In this document: piece by piece, positions 20,198-30,444 of the stretch
Layout: each line of letters starts with the position of its first letter
How positions within the stretch are numbered: the stretch's first letter is position 1
Source of the DNA: an uncultured SAR86 cluster bacterium
GTDB taxonomy: Bacteria > Pseudomonadota > Gammaproteobacteria > Magnimaribacterales > D2472
Reading direction: 5' to 3'
Length of the DNA: 64,000 nt
Assembly (NCBI GenBank): GCA_902631785.1
Contig: CACOZT010000002.1
Span: 82,996 to 146,995, forward strand
Program-made: the position numbers and the translations under genes
The notes under the pieces: model-generated
Seen by the model: the letters and a program-made list of their open reading frames with translations, nothing else
Database searches by the model: none
What the model was told of the DNA's origin: nothing

Positions 20198-21598
20198 TTA
20201 TTCTATATATAAACCAAAGCCCTCTTGGAGACCTATAATGTCGTTGTGAGTATTTTTATTTGTAGATAGATAAAAGTCCTTAGACTCTTTAGTAAATAAA
20301 ATGTAATTCAAAAGATCAGTATCTTTTTTTGAAAAGTCTTTTATATTGTTTGATTTACAAAATTCTGAGAAATCTTTTCTATATTCACTTATGGTCATAA
20401 TTTCAGAATCATCGTCTGGTATATTTTTATCAATCTTTTTTAGAAGATTTGAATTTACTTTCCCAGGAATTTTTCCATATTTACCATTAACCAGGTCAAC
20501 AAACTCTTTGTTTAAGGTCTTGTATCTTTGACCATCTAAAACATTCATTAATGCCTGCGCTCCTACGATTTGAGATGATGGAGTTACTAGTGGTACGAAA
20601 CCAACGTCCTCTCTAATTCTTGGTATTTCATCAATTAAATCTTTTAATCTATGTTGTTTATTTAGATCTACTAACTGTTTTTCTAGAATACTTAGCATTC
20701 CACCAGGCACTTGATATAAAAGCATATTAATATCAACCCCTCTCATTGAACCCTCATATTGAACATATTTTGGTCTAATCGCCTGAAAATGTTCAGCTAT
20801 ATTTGTTAAGAGATTCATATCAAATGGGTTTTCATCATCTTTATATATCATCGATATAAAGCTTTCCGTTGCAGTATGAGCATATAAATTACTGAATGAT
20901 GATATCGATGTATCGATGTTATCAACTCCAGCCTCATAAGCTTTTAAATTTGTAGCATCAGCCAAGCCAGTTGTAGAGTGAGTATGAAGGTGGATTGGTA
21001 TTTTTAGATTTTTTTTAAGTTTTTTAATAAGCTCGTACCCAACGTTTGGTCTTAAAAGACCTGCCATATCTTTGATTGCTAATGATTTAGCTCCAATATC
21101 TTCAATATCCTTAGCCAATTTTATCCAATACTTCTCATTATGAACTGGGCTAGTTGTGTAACATATGGTGCCTTGAGAATTTTCTTTCTCTTTATTAACA
21201 AATTCTATAGAGGGTTTAATATTATCAATATCATTTAAAGCATCAAAAATTCTAAAAATATTTATGCCCTCTTTTGCTGCATTTTTTATAAATAACTCAA
21301 TAACTGAATTATCATATTCTTTATAGCCAACCAGATTTTTTCCTCTTAAAAGCATCTGAAGTTTAGTTTTTTTAAATTTCTTTTTAAAAACTTTTAATCT
21401 GTCCCACGGATTTTCATTTAAAAATCTTAGGCAGCAGTCATATGTAGCACCGCCCCAAACTTCAAGAGATGAATACCCGACTTTATCAAGCTTTGATAAT
21501 ACTGGTAGCATATCTTCAGTCTTCATCCGTGTTGCAATTAATGATTGCTGACCATCTCTTAGGACTACTTCAGTGATATTGGGTTTATTTACAGGCAT
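20198..21598 (-). CDS. Oxaloacetate decarboxylase alpha / pyruvate carboxylase subunit B-like carboxyltransferase, lacking a C-terminal biotinyl domain
   Basis: EVVLRDGQQSLIATRM, SLEVWGGATYDCCLRFL, LAIKDMAGLL, HLHTHSTTG, EGSMRGVDINMLLYQVPGGM; ends at 466 aa with no MKM-type biotinylation motif. Confidence 0.88.
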   Translation of the reverse strand: MPVNKPNITEVVLRDGQQSLIATRMKTEDMLPVLSKLDKVGYSSLEVWGGATYDCCLRFLNENPWDRLKVFKKKFKKTKLQMLLRGKNLVGYKEYDNSVIELFIKNAAKEGINIFRIFDALNDIDNIKPSIEFVNKEKENSQGTICYTTSPVHNEKYWIKLAKDIEDIGAKSLAIKDMAGLLRPNVGYELIKKLKKNLKIPIHLHTHSTTGLADATNLKAYEAGVDNIDTSISSFSNLYAHTATESFISMIYKDDENPFDMNLLTNIAEHFQAIRPKYVQYEGSMRGVDINMLLYQVPGGMLSILEKQLVDLNKQHRLKDLIDEIPRIREDVGFVPLVTPSSQIVGAQALMNVLDGQRYKTLNKEFVDLVNGKYGKIPGKVNSNLLKKIDKNIPDDDSEIMTISEYRKDFSEFCKSNNIKDFSKKDTDLLNYILFTKESKDFYLSTNKNTHNDIIGLQEGFGLYIE

Positions 21599-21648
21599 AT
21601 ATTTAGTAGATTAATTAATTGTATTTTAATTTATATTGAAAAAAATAT

Positions 21649-21672
21649 AAAACTAGCCATGCGGCTAGTTTT
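21649..21672 (-). terminator. Putative intrinsic terminator / hairpin downstream of the cupin gene
   Basis: Perfect 10-bp inverted repeat AAAACTAGCC-atgc-GGCTAGTTTT with an A-rich run on the + strand at 21639-21650 (T-rich on the - strand). Confidence 0.65.
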
Positions 21673-21686
21673 ATAAAAACGAATTA

Positions 21687-22094
21687 TTAATCAATAAATA
21701 TCGTATGTTCCTTGCCTGATTCAGAGACTCTAATAACTAGTAAATCTGAACAAGAATCTTCCAATTCAGGAGCATCTGATTCACCGCCATGAACCCAATC
21801 AGATCTTTCGAACCAATATTCGTTGTCTGAATATGTCTTCCAGTCACCAGATGATTTTGATTGTGAGAGACCATCTAAAACATATACCAATGTGCCTGAA
21901 GCTGGATGAAAGTGTTTTGGTACTACATCTTGATCACAGGTTTTTCTTCTTTCAACATGCATCTCCATTCCATTTCCCATATCAAAAACTTCTGAAGACA
22001 TTAGACCTGGAAATGACTGTTCTTCGGCATGATTATCAGAAAAAAGATTTAATGAAATTATCATTAATAGTGAAATAAAATAATTTAAAAACAT
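21687..22094 (-). CDS. Secreted cupin-domain protein
   Basis: Signal peptide MFLNYFISLLMIISLNLFSDNHA; KHFHPASGTLVYVLDG cupin motif. Confidence 0.78.
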   Translation of the reverse strand: MFLNYFISLLMIISLNLFSDNHAEEQSFPGLMSSEVFDMGNGMEMHVERRKTCDQDVVPKHFHPASGTLVYVLDGLSQSKSSGDWKTYSDNEYWFERSDWVHGGESDAPELEDSCSDLLVIRVSESGKEHTIFID

Positions 22095-22228
22095 AATATT
22101 TTTCCTCCCCGGAAAACATCATAAAAGTATGTTTATAATGTTTTAATTTATAAATAATTTGTATTGTATCTAACTAAAATCAAATATTTATATTATTATA
22201 AATGTATTCATAAATAAGGGAGAATAAT

Positions 22229-22612
22229 ATGACAAGTGAATATGAAATTTTTAGCATTATGCATATGGGATTCATCCAAAATGCTATGTATTTTGTAGGA
22301 TTCGTTCTATTTACATGGCTAGGATTTAGAATGGCTAATAATATCTATAACAATCCTGATTCAAATATGCTAGGCAGAGTTCTTACTTCTGCATTTGTTG
22401 TTTTAGTTGCATTGTCGATGTATAACCTTCAACAAATTGGTGGAGCAATTCTTGGCACAGCAGTAATGCAATTAGGTGACATAGGTGCTGGATCCGCAGA
22501 AAGAATGCAACAATATGTGGATTCACCATTGAGAGTGGGAGGCACATTACAGACAGTGTTTGTTGTTCTAATATTAGTATTCCAATTAGCGCTTACTTGG
22601 ACTAAGAAGTAA
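22229..22612 (+). CDS. Conserved hypothetical membrane protein
   Basis: 127 aa, three hydrophobic segments; GGGAGA-like RBS upstream (aagggagaataatATG). Confidence 0.8.
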   Translation: MTSEYEIFSIMHMGFIQNAMYFVGFVLFTWLGFRMANNIYNNPDSNMLGRVLTSAFVVLVALSMYNLQQIGGAILGTAVMQLGDIGAGSAERMQQYVDSPLRVGGTLQTVFVVLILVFQLALTWTKK

Positions 22613-22624
22613 GATTGATTCTTT

Positions 22625-22651
22625 AGGGGGTATGAACTACCCCCTTTTTTT
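22625..22651 (+). terminator. Rho-independent terminator
   Basis: GGGGGTA-tgaac-TACCCCC stem followed by TTTTTTT; sits just after the 127-aa membrane protein gene. Confidence 0.88.
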
Positions 22652-23515
22652 ATGATTAAAAATAAATTAACTAGTCAATTGTTATGTGTATTTATATACA
22701 TAGTTTCATTCTATTTATCCTATATTCTTACACCAGAAGCAATTAATGGTATTTGGCTTAAAATTTTGATATGGCATTTATATGCTACATTATTTATATA
22801 TATAGGAAGTGTTATTTTAAATAACTCAAGTCTATATGATCCTTTTTGGTCAGTAGCACCAGTACCAATAGTAATTTATTTAGCACTAGAGTCAGATAAT
22901 TCTATTACATTAGACTTACTGGTTCTCACTCCAATAATATTTTGGGCTGCAAGATTGACCAGAAACTGGATTATTAGTTGGAGAGGTTTTGAACATGAAG
23001 ATTTTAGATATATTGATTTAAAAAATACTAATAGAATAAATGCAGAATTTAGAAATTTTTTTGGGATACATTTATTTCCAACATTAATTGTTAATCTATG
23101 TCTTTATCCACTAATTTTTATATTTTCAAATAACGCATTTGTAACTCCATTTTTATACATAGCATCATTATTTACCTTTATGTCAGTTGTGCTTGAAACT
23201 ATTGCAGATGAGCAAATGAGAGAATTTAGGAAAGATCCTTTGAATAAAGGCAAAACAATGAAATATAAATTATGGAAGTATTCGAGACATCCAAATTATC
23301 TTGGTGAAATTGGTTTTTGGTTTGGTATTTACTTCATGGGTATTAGCTCTGGCTTAGCACCATTTTGGATTGTATTATGCCCCCTTTCTATGTTGGCTCT
23401 TTTTGTATTTGCATCATGCCCTATGATGGATAATAGAAGTTTAGAGAATAGGCCAGACTATAAAGAATATATGGACAAAACATCTCAACTTCTTTTGTTA
23501 CCTCCAAAAAGTTAA
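22652..23515 (+). CDS. DUF1295 / steroid 5-alpha-reductase-like membrane protein (isoprenylcysteine methyltransferase-like fold)
   Basis: SLYDPFWSVAP, AARLTRNWIISWRGFEHEDFRY, GLWKYSRHPNYLGE-like LWKYSRHPNYLGEIGFWFG. Confidence 0.87.
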   Translation: MIKNKLTSQLLCVFIYIVSFYLSYILTPEAINGIWLKILIWHLYATLFIYIGSVILNNSSLYDPFWSVAPVPIVIYLALESDNSITLDLLVLTPIIFWAARLTRNWIISWRGFEHEDFRYIDLKNTNRINAEFRNFFGIHLFPTLIVNLCLYPLIFIFSNNAFVTPFLYIASLFTFMSVVLETIADEQMREFRKDPLNKGKTMKYKLWKYSRHPNYLGEIGFWFGIYFMGISSGLAPFWIVLCPLSMLALFVFASCPMMDNRSLENRPDYKEYMDKTSQLLLLPPKS

Positions 23516-23553
23516 GTTTGAGATAAGATTAATATTATGTAAAATTAAAAAAC

Positions 23554-23976
23554 ATGAATGATTCTAATATTGTACAAAAATTCATATGGTTCTCTGAAAG
23601 AGCTATTTTATTGTCAATTGCACTTGCTACTTTATTTGCAACTGCTTCTGAAATTATAAGAATTATTAATGTTCAAGAAGTTAATCTAAGTGATTTATTT
23701 CTATTATTTATTTATGCTGAAGTATTAGGAATGGTAGCTTCATTTTATGCAAATAATAGAATACCAGTAACATTGCCATTAATTATTGCTATGACTGCCC
23801 TGACAAGAATGATAATACTTCAGAGTAAAGATCTTAATGCTATCAATATTATTTATGAAGCCACTGGGATACTAATTCTAGCAATATCCGCATATATAAT
23901 GACTCTTAAGGACAAAATAAGTCTCAAAAAACTTTTGTTAAGAGAAAAGATAGATGAATCTGACATTCCAGATTAA
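23554..23976 (+). CDS. psiE: PsiE-family (phosphate-starvation-inducible) membrane protein
   Basis: 140 aa; DLFLLFIYAEVLGMVASFYANNRIPVTLPLIIAMTALTRMII. Confidence 0.75.
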   Translation: MNDSNIVQKFIWFSERAILLSIALATLFATASEIIRIINVQEVNLSDLFLLFIYAEVLGMVASFYANNRIPVTLPLIIAMTALTRMIILQSKDLNAINIIYEATGILILAISAYIMTLKDKISLKKLLLREKIDESDIPD

Positions 23977-23985
23977 TTTAAACAA

Positions 23986-24909
23986 CTAAATTTTTAATTC
24001 ACTCATCGAATCACATATCGAATTAAATTCTTTTACTATTTCGTCTATTATCTGTTGTACAGGTTTTATTTCATCGATTAATCCAGATGACTGACCAGAT
24101 AAAGCAGGAGCTGCTTCCATGTCACCTCCAAAATATAAATCTTTGATATTCATTAGAGCTGTCATATCCATTTCACCCTTTTCATCAATGTCTTTAGTTA
24201 AGTCTGTTTTCAGTGCTCTAATCACTGGTTTTGATTTTTTATTTAAGATGTATGTGCCATCAATTCCAGAATTAATAATTTTATTTTTAAAATTATCATG
24301 AACTGGGCTCTCTTGACTTGAAACAAATCTTGTTCCCATTTGAATTCCCTCTGCGCCTGCAGCAAATACAGCAGCCATTCCTGCTCCATCTGCAATACCT
24401 CCTGCGGCAATTATTGGCAAGTCTAAATTTTGTTTTATTGATTGAATTAGAACTAAAAGACCAACCTCAATTGGACTTTTAAATCCTCCACCTTCTGTTC
24501 CCTCAACAACAAGACCATCAACACCAGCATTTGCTGCTTTAATTGCACCTTCTAGACTTGGAACAGCGTGATAGACAGTTATTCCTGCATCTTTTAATGT
24601 TCCAACATATTTTGTAGGATCGCCTGCAGAAGTTGTTACAAATCTAACACCCGATTCAACACAAAAATTAACCATTGAATCATCTTTGAGAAATAATAAA
24701 GGTAAATTAACTCCGAATGGTTTATCAGTTAATTCTGACATCATTTGAATTTCTTTTTTACAATTATCAATTTCACCAGATGAAGTTTCTATTATTCCCA
24801 TTCCACCTGCTTCACAAACTGCTGATGCAAGTCGACTTCTTGCTATCCAACCCATTGGAGCTTGAATAATGGGATATTTTGATCCTGTATGAGCTGTAAC
24901 TCTATTCAT
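23986..24909 (-). CDS. Nitronate monooxygenase / 2-nitropropane dioxygenase-like FMN protein
   Basis: YPIIQAPMGWIARSRLASAVCEAGGMGIIE, PIIAAGGIADGAGMAAVFAAGAEGIQMGTRFV. Confidence 0.88.
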   Translation of the reverse strand: MNRVTAHTGSKYPIIQAPMGWIARSRLASAVCEAGGMGIIETSSGEIDNCKKEIQMMSELTDKPFGVNLPLLFLKDDSMVNFCVESGVRFVTTSAGDPTKYVGTLKDAGITVYHAVPSLEGAIKAANAGVDGLVVEGTEGGGFKSPIEVGLLVLIQSIKQNLDLPIIAAGGIADGAGMAAVFAAGAEGIQMGTRFVSSQESPVHDNFKNKIINSGIDGTYILNKKSKPVIRALKTDLTKDIDEKGEMDMTALMNIKDLYFGGDMEAAPALSGQSSGLIDEIKPVQQIIDEIVKEFNSICDSMSELKI

Positions 24910-24930
24910 TAGATAATTGTATATATAAAT

Positions 24931-26055
24931 TTATAAAATAGAATTCTTATCTAGGACTTTCTTTTCAACGCTAAATCCCTCAGGATTTCCATTAATAAAG
25001 TCAATAATTAGTTGGGCATACTCAGGTCCTGCCTCCTCTTGTACAAAGTGTCCTGGACCATTGATTACAATTTCATTTGCAGTTGGTATTCTCTTTAATA
25101 ACTTAACAATTTCTGGATTATTACCAGTAACTGGATCATTATCTGAGTTTGCAATCAAAAAAGGTTTATTCCATTTTTCTAAGACTTTTCTATATGCCAT
25201 TTCATTTTTTCTAATTTCGCTTGGAATTAAATAAGGAAAAATTTGCGCTCCTGCTTTATAAGATGCATTTGGGTATGGTGCCTCATAAGCATAACTCTCT
25301 TCTTCAGAAACAGATCCAAGAACTCTCATGATACCGCCAATATCAATATTATCTGTATAGGTTGAATATCTAATCCAATTTGTGAATCCATCGCCACCAA
25401 CAAATTCTTCCCAGGTTGCCGGTCCCTGCAACCATATCGTAAATTTAAATATTGGCCATAATATATAACTTCGTAAATCATTTACAAAACCTCTTCCAGT
25501 TGCGGGCAAGCTAGTGTTAGTAGCAATGATCCTATCAAATCTTTCTGGTTCCTCTGCTAAAACTCTTAATCCCACTGGACCACCCCAATCATGAAAATGA
25601 GCAGTAATATTATTTAAATCTAATTCAACAATTAACTGAGTCATTTTGTCTACATGCATTTGATGAGAATAGTCACTTGTTAAGATATATTTATCTGATT
25701 TACCGAATCCAACCATATCCGGTGCAATAACTCTAAACCCTTCGTTGACAAGTGTTGGTATCATCTTTCTAAATAAATAACTCCATGTAGGTTCTCCGTG
25801 GAGTAGATAGACAATCTGACCATCTTTAGGTCCTTCATCAATATAATGGATTCTTGTATCGTCAATAGTTAAATAATTTGCTTTAAACGGATAGTCTTTT
25901 AAGTTTTCAAATCGTTCATCTGGGGTTCTTAATATACCAGGTGAAACTAAATTAAATCTATCATAATTAATTGATGGTTCAGAGTTTCTAATATATAGAA
26001 ATAATCCTATGCATATAACTAAGACAAAAAATAAAATTGAAAAAACTTTATTCAC
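24931..26055 (-). CDS. Membrane-anchored haloalkane dehalogenase-like alpha/beta hydrolase (start revised to GTG at 26055)
   Basis: ILRTPDERFENLKDYPF, HGEPTWSYLFRKM, HDWGG nucleophile elbow, GPGHFVQEE; the GTG start has GGAG upstream and gives VNKVFSILFFVLVICIGLFLYI as an N-terminal TM. Confidence 0.85.
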   Translation of the reverse strand: MNKVFSILFFVLVICIGLFLYIRNSEPSINYDRFNLVSPGILRTPDERFENLKDYPFKANYLTIDDTRIHYIDEGPKDGQIVYLLHGEPTWSYLFRKMIPTLVNEGFRVIAPDMVGFGKSDKYILTSDYSHQMHVDKMTQLIVELDLNNITAHFHDWGGPVGLRVLAEEPERFDRIIATNTSLPATGRGFVNDLRSYILWPIFKFTIWLQGPATWEEFVGGDGFTNWIRYSTYTDNIDIGGIMRVLGSVSEEESYAYEAPYPNASYKAGAQIFPYLIPSEIRKNEMAYRKVLEKWNKPFLIANSDNDPVTGNNPEIVKLLKRIPTANEIVINGPGHFVQEEAGPEYAQLIIDFINGNPEGFSVEKKVLDKNSIL

Positions 26056-26122
26056 TAATATTCTCCAGTAATATAATAAAAGATAATATATTGACGTAAT
26101 ATATGTCAAAGGTGTTTTAGTT

Positions 26123-26527
26123 ATGATAGTTAAAAATAAAGTTATACCAAATGAAGAACAAATAAATGGTTTTTTAGAGAATCCTGAAATTGGTCCAATT
26201 TCAATGGTTAATTTACTTAAATATAAAGATAAAGCTATCTATGAGGACGGACGTGATACCAATCTTACTGGTGAAGAAGCATATAAACTTTATGCGATTG
26301 AAGTTATAAATTTTGTCGAAAAATATGGAGGTGAGTTCATCTTTGCAGGTAAGGTTAGCAGATTGATGTTAGGTGAAGTTGATGATTTGTGGGATGCTGT
26401 TGCAATTGCTAAATATCCAAATAGAAAAGCAATGCTAGATATGACTATGGATCCAGGATATCAAAAGATTCACGTTCATAGAGATGCTGGATTAGAAGGA
26501 CAATTAAACATAGAAACTATTGATTAA
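26123..26527 (+). CDS. DUF1330-family protein
   Basis: GPISMVNLLKYKDKAIYEDG..., AIAKYPNRKAMLDMTMDPGYQKIHVHRDAGLEGQ. Confidence 0.8.
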   Translation: MIVKNKVIPNEEQINGFLENPEIGPISMVNLLKYKDKAIYEDGRDTNLTGEEAYKLYAIEVINFVEKYGGEFIFAGKVSRLMLGEVDDLWDAVAIAKYPNRKAMLDMTMDPGYQKIHVHRDAGLEGQLNIETID

Positions 26528-26533
26528 AAAATT

Positions 26534-27583
26534 ATGAAAAAGTTATTAATACTATTAAGTTCTGTTATTACAATTTATCTAATCGGCCTATTGGCCTTAA
26601 ATTCACATACCGTCCAAGATAGACTCCTAAATATTGGTCTACAAAATATCGTCAATAACGACCAATTTTTAGATAAGGAAGACAGCTTAAAAGTTGTTAT
26701 TTGTGGTTCCAGGTCACCCCTTCCATCTCCTGGACGTGCAGAATCATGTGTTCTTGTAGAAGCTGGTGATGATATATATATTTTTGACATGGGCAATGGG
26801 AGTATTAATAATCTTCAAGAATTTCAGGTTCCATGGACAAATGTTAAAGCAGTCTTAATTACTCATATGCACTCAGATCATATGGCAGATTTACCTGATG
26901 CCCATCTTCAGTCTTGGGTTCAAGGAAGAAATGCACCATTAATGGTATATGGACCAGAAGGAATAAATCTTGTTACCAAAGGATTTGAGTTAGCATACTC
27001 AGCAGATTATCAGTATAGAAATGAACATCATGGTGATGAAATTTTACCAATGAGTGTATCTGGATTTAATGCAGTTGAAATAATTGATAATGAATTAATT
27101 CCAAATGATACACCAGGATTAGAAATATTACCTTTTGTAGTAGATCACCATCCAGTAAATTCAGCTTTTGGTTTTAAAATATCCTACAAAGGAAGAACAG
27201 TTGTTATAAGTGGTGATACTATTAATGATGGGAGTGTCCAAAAGTATTCGCAAGACATAGATTTATTAATTCATTCTGCTATATCAATAGATATTGTTGA
27301 GAGGATGAGAAAAGTTTCCCCAACACCTCAATTAAACAAAATTCTATTAGATATACAGGATTATCACACCAGCATAGAGGAAGCAGGTGTAATTGCTAGA
27401 AGTGCGAATGTAAAACACCTACTTATTTACCATTCCATACCAACACCTCGGAATAATGTTATGGAAAGAGTATTTTTTAGACCTATTGAGAATGTATTTA
27501 AAGACTATACACTTTCTGACGATGGAACAAGAGTTGTTATGCCGGTTGATAGTAGTGAAATTATTATTGATAAAATAAATTAA
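26534..27583 (+). CDS. MBL-fold (RNase Z-like) metallo-hydrolase with N-terminal membrane anchor
   Basis: LITHMHSDHMADLPD (HxHxDH), VVISGDT, YHS; N-terminal TM. Confidence 0.87.
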   Translation: MKKLLILLSSVITIYLIGLLALNSHTVQDRLLNIGLQNIVNNDQFLDKEDSLKVVICGSRSPLPSPGRAESCVLVEAGDDIYIFDMGNGSINNLQEFQVPWTNVKAVLITHMHSDHMADLPDAHLQSWVQGRNAPLMVYGPEGINLVTKGFELAYSADYQYRNEHHGDEILPMSVSGFNAVEIIDNELIPNDTPGLEILPFVVDHHPVNSAFGFKISYKGRTVVISGDTINDGSVQKYSQDIDLLIHSAISIDIVERMRKVSPTPQLNKILLDIQDYHTSIEEAGVIARSANVKHLLIYHSIPTPRNNVMERVFFRPIENVFKDYTLSDDGTRVVMPVDSSEIIIDKIN

Positions 27584-28041
27584 TGGCATTATTTCCAAAT
27601 AAACTAAATAATGAATATCAAGGTTCAAAAATAGCAATTTATGGGCTTTACCCTATTTTTGCTTTATATATATTTAGATCACTTGTACATTTTTTATCAG
27701 AAAATGCAGGTCTTGTTGGAATTGCAACTATAAAAGAACTTCCAATTATAGATACTATAGATCCTAATAATCTAGTTTATTTGTTTGCATCACTTTGGGG
27801 AGCAACACAAGTATCATTAACTTTAATTTTATTAATTTTATTTATTAAATATAAAAGTCTCGTGCCACTAATATATATGATATGTCTTTTAGATCATTGC
27901 TTTAGATTGATTTCAGGCTATCTTCATCCTCTAACTCAAGATTATTATATAAATACACCTCCAGGAGTTATAGGTAATATACCAATACTTATATACTTTA
28001 TGTTAATGTTTTACTTATCTTTAAAAAAAGGAAATAACTAA
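27583..28041 (+). CDS. Hypothetical membrane protein
   Basis: 152 aa ORF with about four hydrophobic segments; translationally coupled to the upstream gene. Confidence 0.65.
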   Translation: MALFPNKLNNEYQGSKIAIYGLYPIFALYIFRSLVHFLSENAGLVGIATIKELPIIDTIDPNNLVYLFASLWGATQVSLTLILLILFIKYKSLVPLIYMICLLDHCFRLISGYLHPLTQDYYINTPPGVIGNIPILIYFMLMFYLSLKKGNN

Positions 28042-28042
28042 C

Positions 28043-28690
28043 GTGATAGATTTGTATTTTTCATATAGGAGTCCATATTCATACCTAATACTACCGAGGA
28101 TGCTTAAGCTAAAGAATAAATATAAGGTAGATATAAATTTTAAAATTGTTTACCCAATAGCGATAAGGATGCCTGAGTGGTTTGATAACAAAAATATATT
28201 CTTTTTTATCCCGTTCATGATGGATTTTAAAAAGAAGGCAAAAAAATTAAATATACCTTTAAATATGCCTTTAAAGCCAGATCCAATTAGGCAAAATACA
28301 TTAACTGGAAAAATATCTGATCACCAGCCATATATATTTGAAGTATGCCATATGGGTCAGCTAATGAGTAACAGAGGTAAAGGAATAGAATTTGCTTATG
28401 AATTATCAACTTTAATTTGGACAGTAAAAGATTGGAATACTGATGATAAATTTAAGAATCTTTTAGCAGATTTTGGTGAAGACTTAGATGAAGTAAGAGA
28501 ATCTATGAAATTAAATGAAAAAAGTTTAGTTGAAGAGATTGAAATGAATCAATTAGATCAAAAGGAAGCTGGCCATCATGGTGTTCCATTGAATGTTTAC
28601 AAAGGTAAATATTATTTTGGTCAAGATGATCCATTTGAGGAATTAATCACTGAATTAATTAATGATGGAGTGATTGCAGATTTTGTATGA
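28043..28690 (+). CDS. DsbA-family / 2-hydroxychromene-2-carboxylate isomerase-like (kappa-GST-like) protein
   Basis: MIDLYFSYRSPYSYL (SPYS in place of CxxC), GVPLNVYKGKYYFGQDDPFEEL; GTG start. Confidence 0.8.
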   Translation: MIDLYFSYRSPYSYLILPRMLKLKNKYKVDINFKIVYPIAIRMPEWFDNKNIFFFIPFMMDFKKKAKKLNIPLNMPLKPDPIRQNTLTGKISDHQPYIFEVCHMGQLMSNRGKGIEFAYELSTLIWTVKDWNTDDKFKNLLADFGEDLDEVRESMKLNEKSLVEEIEMNQLDQKEAGHHGVPLNVYKGKYYFGQDDPFEELITELINDGVIADFV

Positions 28691-29748
28691 AGGTATTAAG
28701 AACGCCTGATAAGTATTTTAAAAATATAAAGGGATATCCTTTTAACCCTATTTATACAAATATTGTTGCCGAAGATGGCACTAAAATAAGAATTCATCAT
28801 ATAGATGAAGGTCCAAGCGATGGTCCAACTTTATTGGCTATGCATGGTCAACCTGTTTGGAGTTATTTATATTCTAAAATGATACCTATTTTAAATGAAT
28901 CGGGTATAAGAGTTATTGCTCCAGACCTTGTTGGATATGGTAAATCGGATAAACCAGCATCAAGAGAGGATTATAGTTATCAAAAACAAGTTGACTGGAT
29001 GAATCAATGGCTTGTTGAAAATGATTTAAATAATTTAATATTTTTTGGTCAAGATTGGGGAGGATTAATTGGTCTAAGAATGATTGTAGATAATCCAGAT
29101 AGATTTATTAAAATATCTATGGGTAATACAGGATTACCATATATGCCTAATACTCCACAAAGTGTGATTGATGAAGTAAAAGAATTTAGGAAATCTAAAC
29201 TTAAACTTACTCCACTAAGTATGTCAAAAGAAGTTAGTATGATGGATTCTGGTAAAACTCATCCTGCTTTAAAATTCATGTATTGGCAAAAGTTTTGTTG
29301 GGATACTAAAAATCTTCCAGTTGGCTTATTGAATTCGTCAATGATGGAAAAAAAGCCAAGGAAAGAAATTAGAAACCATTATATTCTTCATAAACTAGGT
29401 TTATCTAAAATATCACCTTATATGAGTGACTTAATGAAAGCTTATGAAGCGCCATTTCCATCTCCTAAATATAAAATGGCGTGTAGAGCTATGCCAAGTC
29501 ATGTACCAATTATTCCTGATAAATCATTAGAGGCTCAAAAGAAAGCAAGAGAATTCTTTAATAAAACTGAAAAACCATTTTTGTCTGTTTTTGCCGGTAA
29601 TGACCCTATTACAAATAATATGGAACAAGATGTATTAAATATGGTTCCAAATGCTATTAAAGCTGAAAACATTGGTGGAGGTCATTTTTTTCAATGGACT
29701 AAAGCTAAAGAATTATCTAAAGTACTAGTTGATTTTATAAAAGATTAA
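28687..29748 (+). CDS. Haloalkane dehalogenase-like alpha/beta hydrolase
   Basis: [51 protein letters not shown]. Confidence 0.87.
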   Translation: MKVLRTPDKYFKNIKGYPFNPIYTNIVAEDGTKIRIHHIDEGPSDGPTLLAMHGQPVWSYLYSKMIPILNESGIRVIAPDLVGYGKSDKPASREDYSYQKQVDWMNQWLVENDLNNLIFFGQDWGGLIGLRMIVDNPDRFIKISMGNTGLPYMPNTPQSVIDEVKEFRKSKLKLTPLSMSKEVSMMDSGKTHPALKFMYWQKFCWDTKNLPVGLLNSSMMEKKPRKEIRNHYILHKLGLSKISPYMSDLMKAYEAPFPSPKYKMACRAMPSHVPIIPDKSLEAQKKAREFFNKTEKPFLSVFAGNDPITNNMEQDVLNMVPNAIKAENIGGGHFFQWTKAKELSKVLVDFIKD

Positions 29749-29750
29749 AT

Positions 29751-30434
29751 ATGATTGAATTATATACATCCCCTACTCCAAATGGTCATAAAGTATCTTG
29801 TACATTAGAGGCCATGAACCTTGAATACAATGCAAAACTCGTAAATTTAACAGATGGAGATCAACACAAGCCAGAGTTTTTAAAAATTAGTCCAAATGGA
29901 AGAATTCCTGCAATTATTGATAAAGGAAATAATAACTTACATATGTTTGAATCAGGAGCAATAATGATCTATCTTGCTGAAAAGACTGGGCTTTTAATGT
30001 CAAACGATCCTTTAAAAAAAGCAAAAGTTCTTGAGTGGCTTATGTTTCAAATGGGTGGTGTTGGTCCAATGATGGGTCAGGCAAACGTATTTTTTAGATA
30101 CTTCCCTGAAAAGTTGCAGCCGGCAATAGACAGATATCAAAATGAAAGTAGAAGGCTTTTTGAGGTTCTTGATAAACATCTTAGTGATCACGAATGGTTA
30201 GCAGGAGAATATTCTATAGCTGACATAGCCAATTGGTGCTGGGTAAGAACTCACAATTGGTCTGGAGTATCCACTGATGGTCTAAATAATCTAGATAGAT
30301 GGAAAAATGCTATGTATGATCAACCAGGTATGAAAAAAGGTATAAAGGTCCCTGTTCCAATTGAAAATCTTCTAAAAGATAAAGAAAAACAAAAGGAATT
30401 TGTTAAAAATTCTGGGAAGATTGTTAAAACTTAA
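29751..30434 (+). CDS. Glutathione S-transferase family protein (YfcG/Ure2-like)
   Basis: [59 protein letters not shown]. Confidence 0.9.
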   Translation: MIELYTSPTPNGHKVSCTLEAMNLEYNAKLVNLTDGDQHKPEFLKISPNGRIPAIIDKGNNNLHMFESGAIMIYLAEKTGLLMSNDPLKKAKVLEWLMFQMGGVGPMMGQANVFFRYFPEKLQPAIDRYQNESRRLFEVLDKHLSDHEWLAGEYSIADIANWCWVRTHNWSGVSTDGLNNLDRWKNAMYDQPGMKKGIKVPVPIENLLKDKEKQKEFVKNSGKIVKT

Positions 30435-30444
30435 GGAGAAGCCT

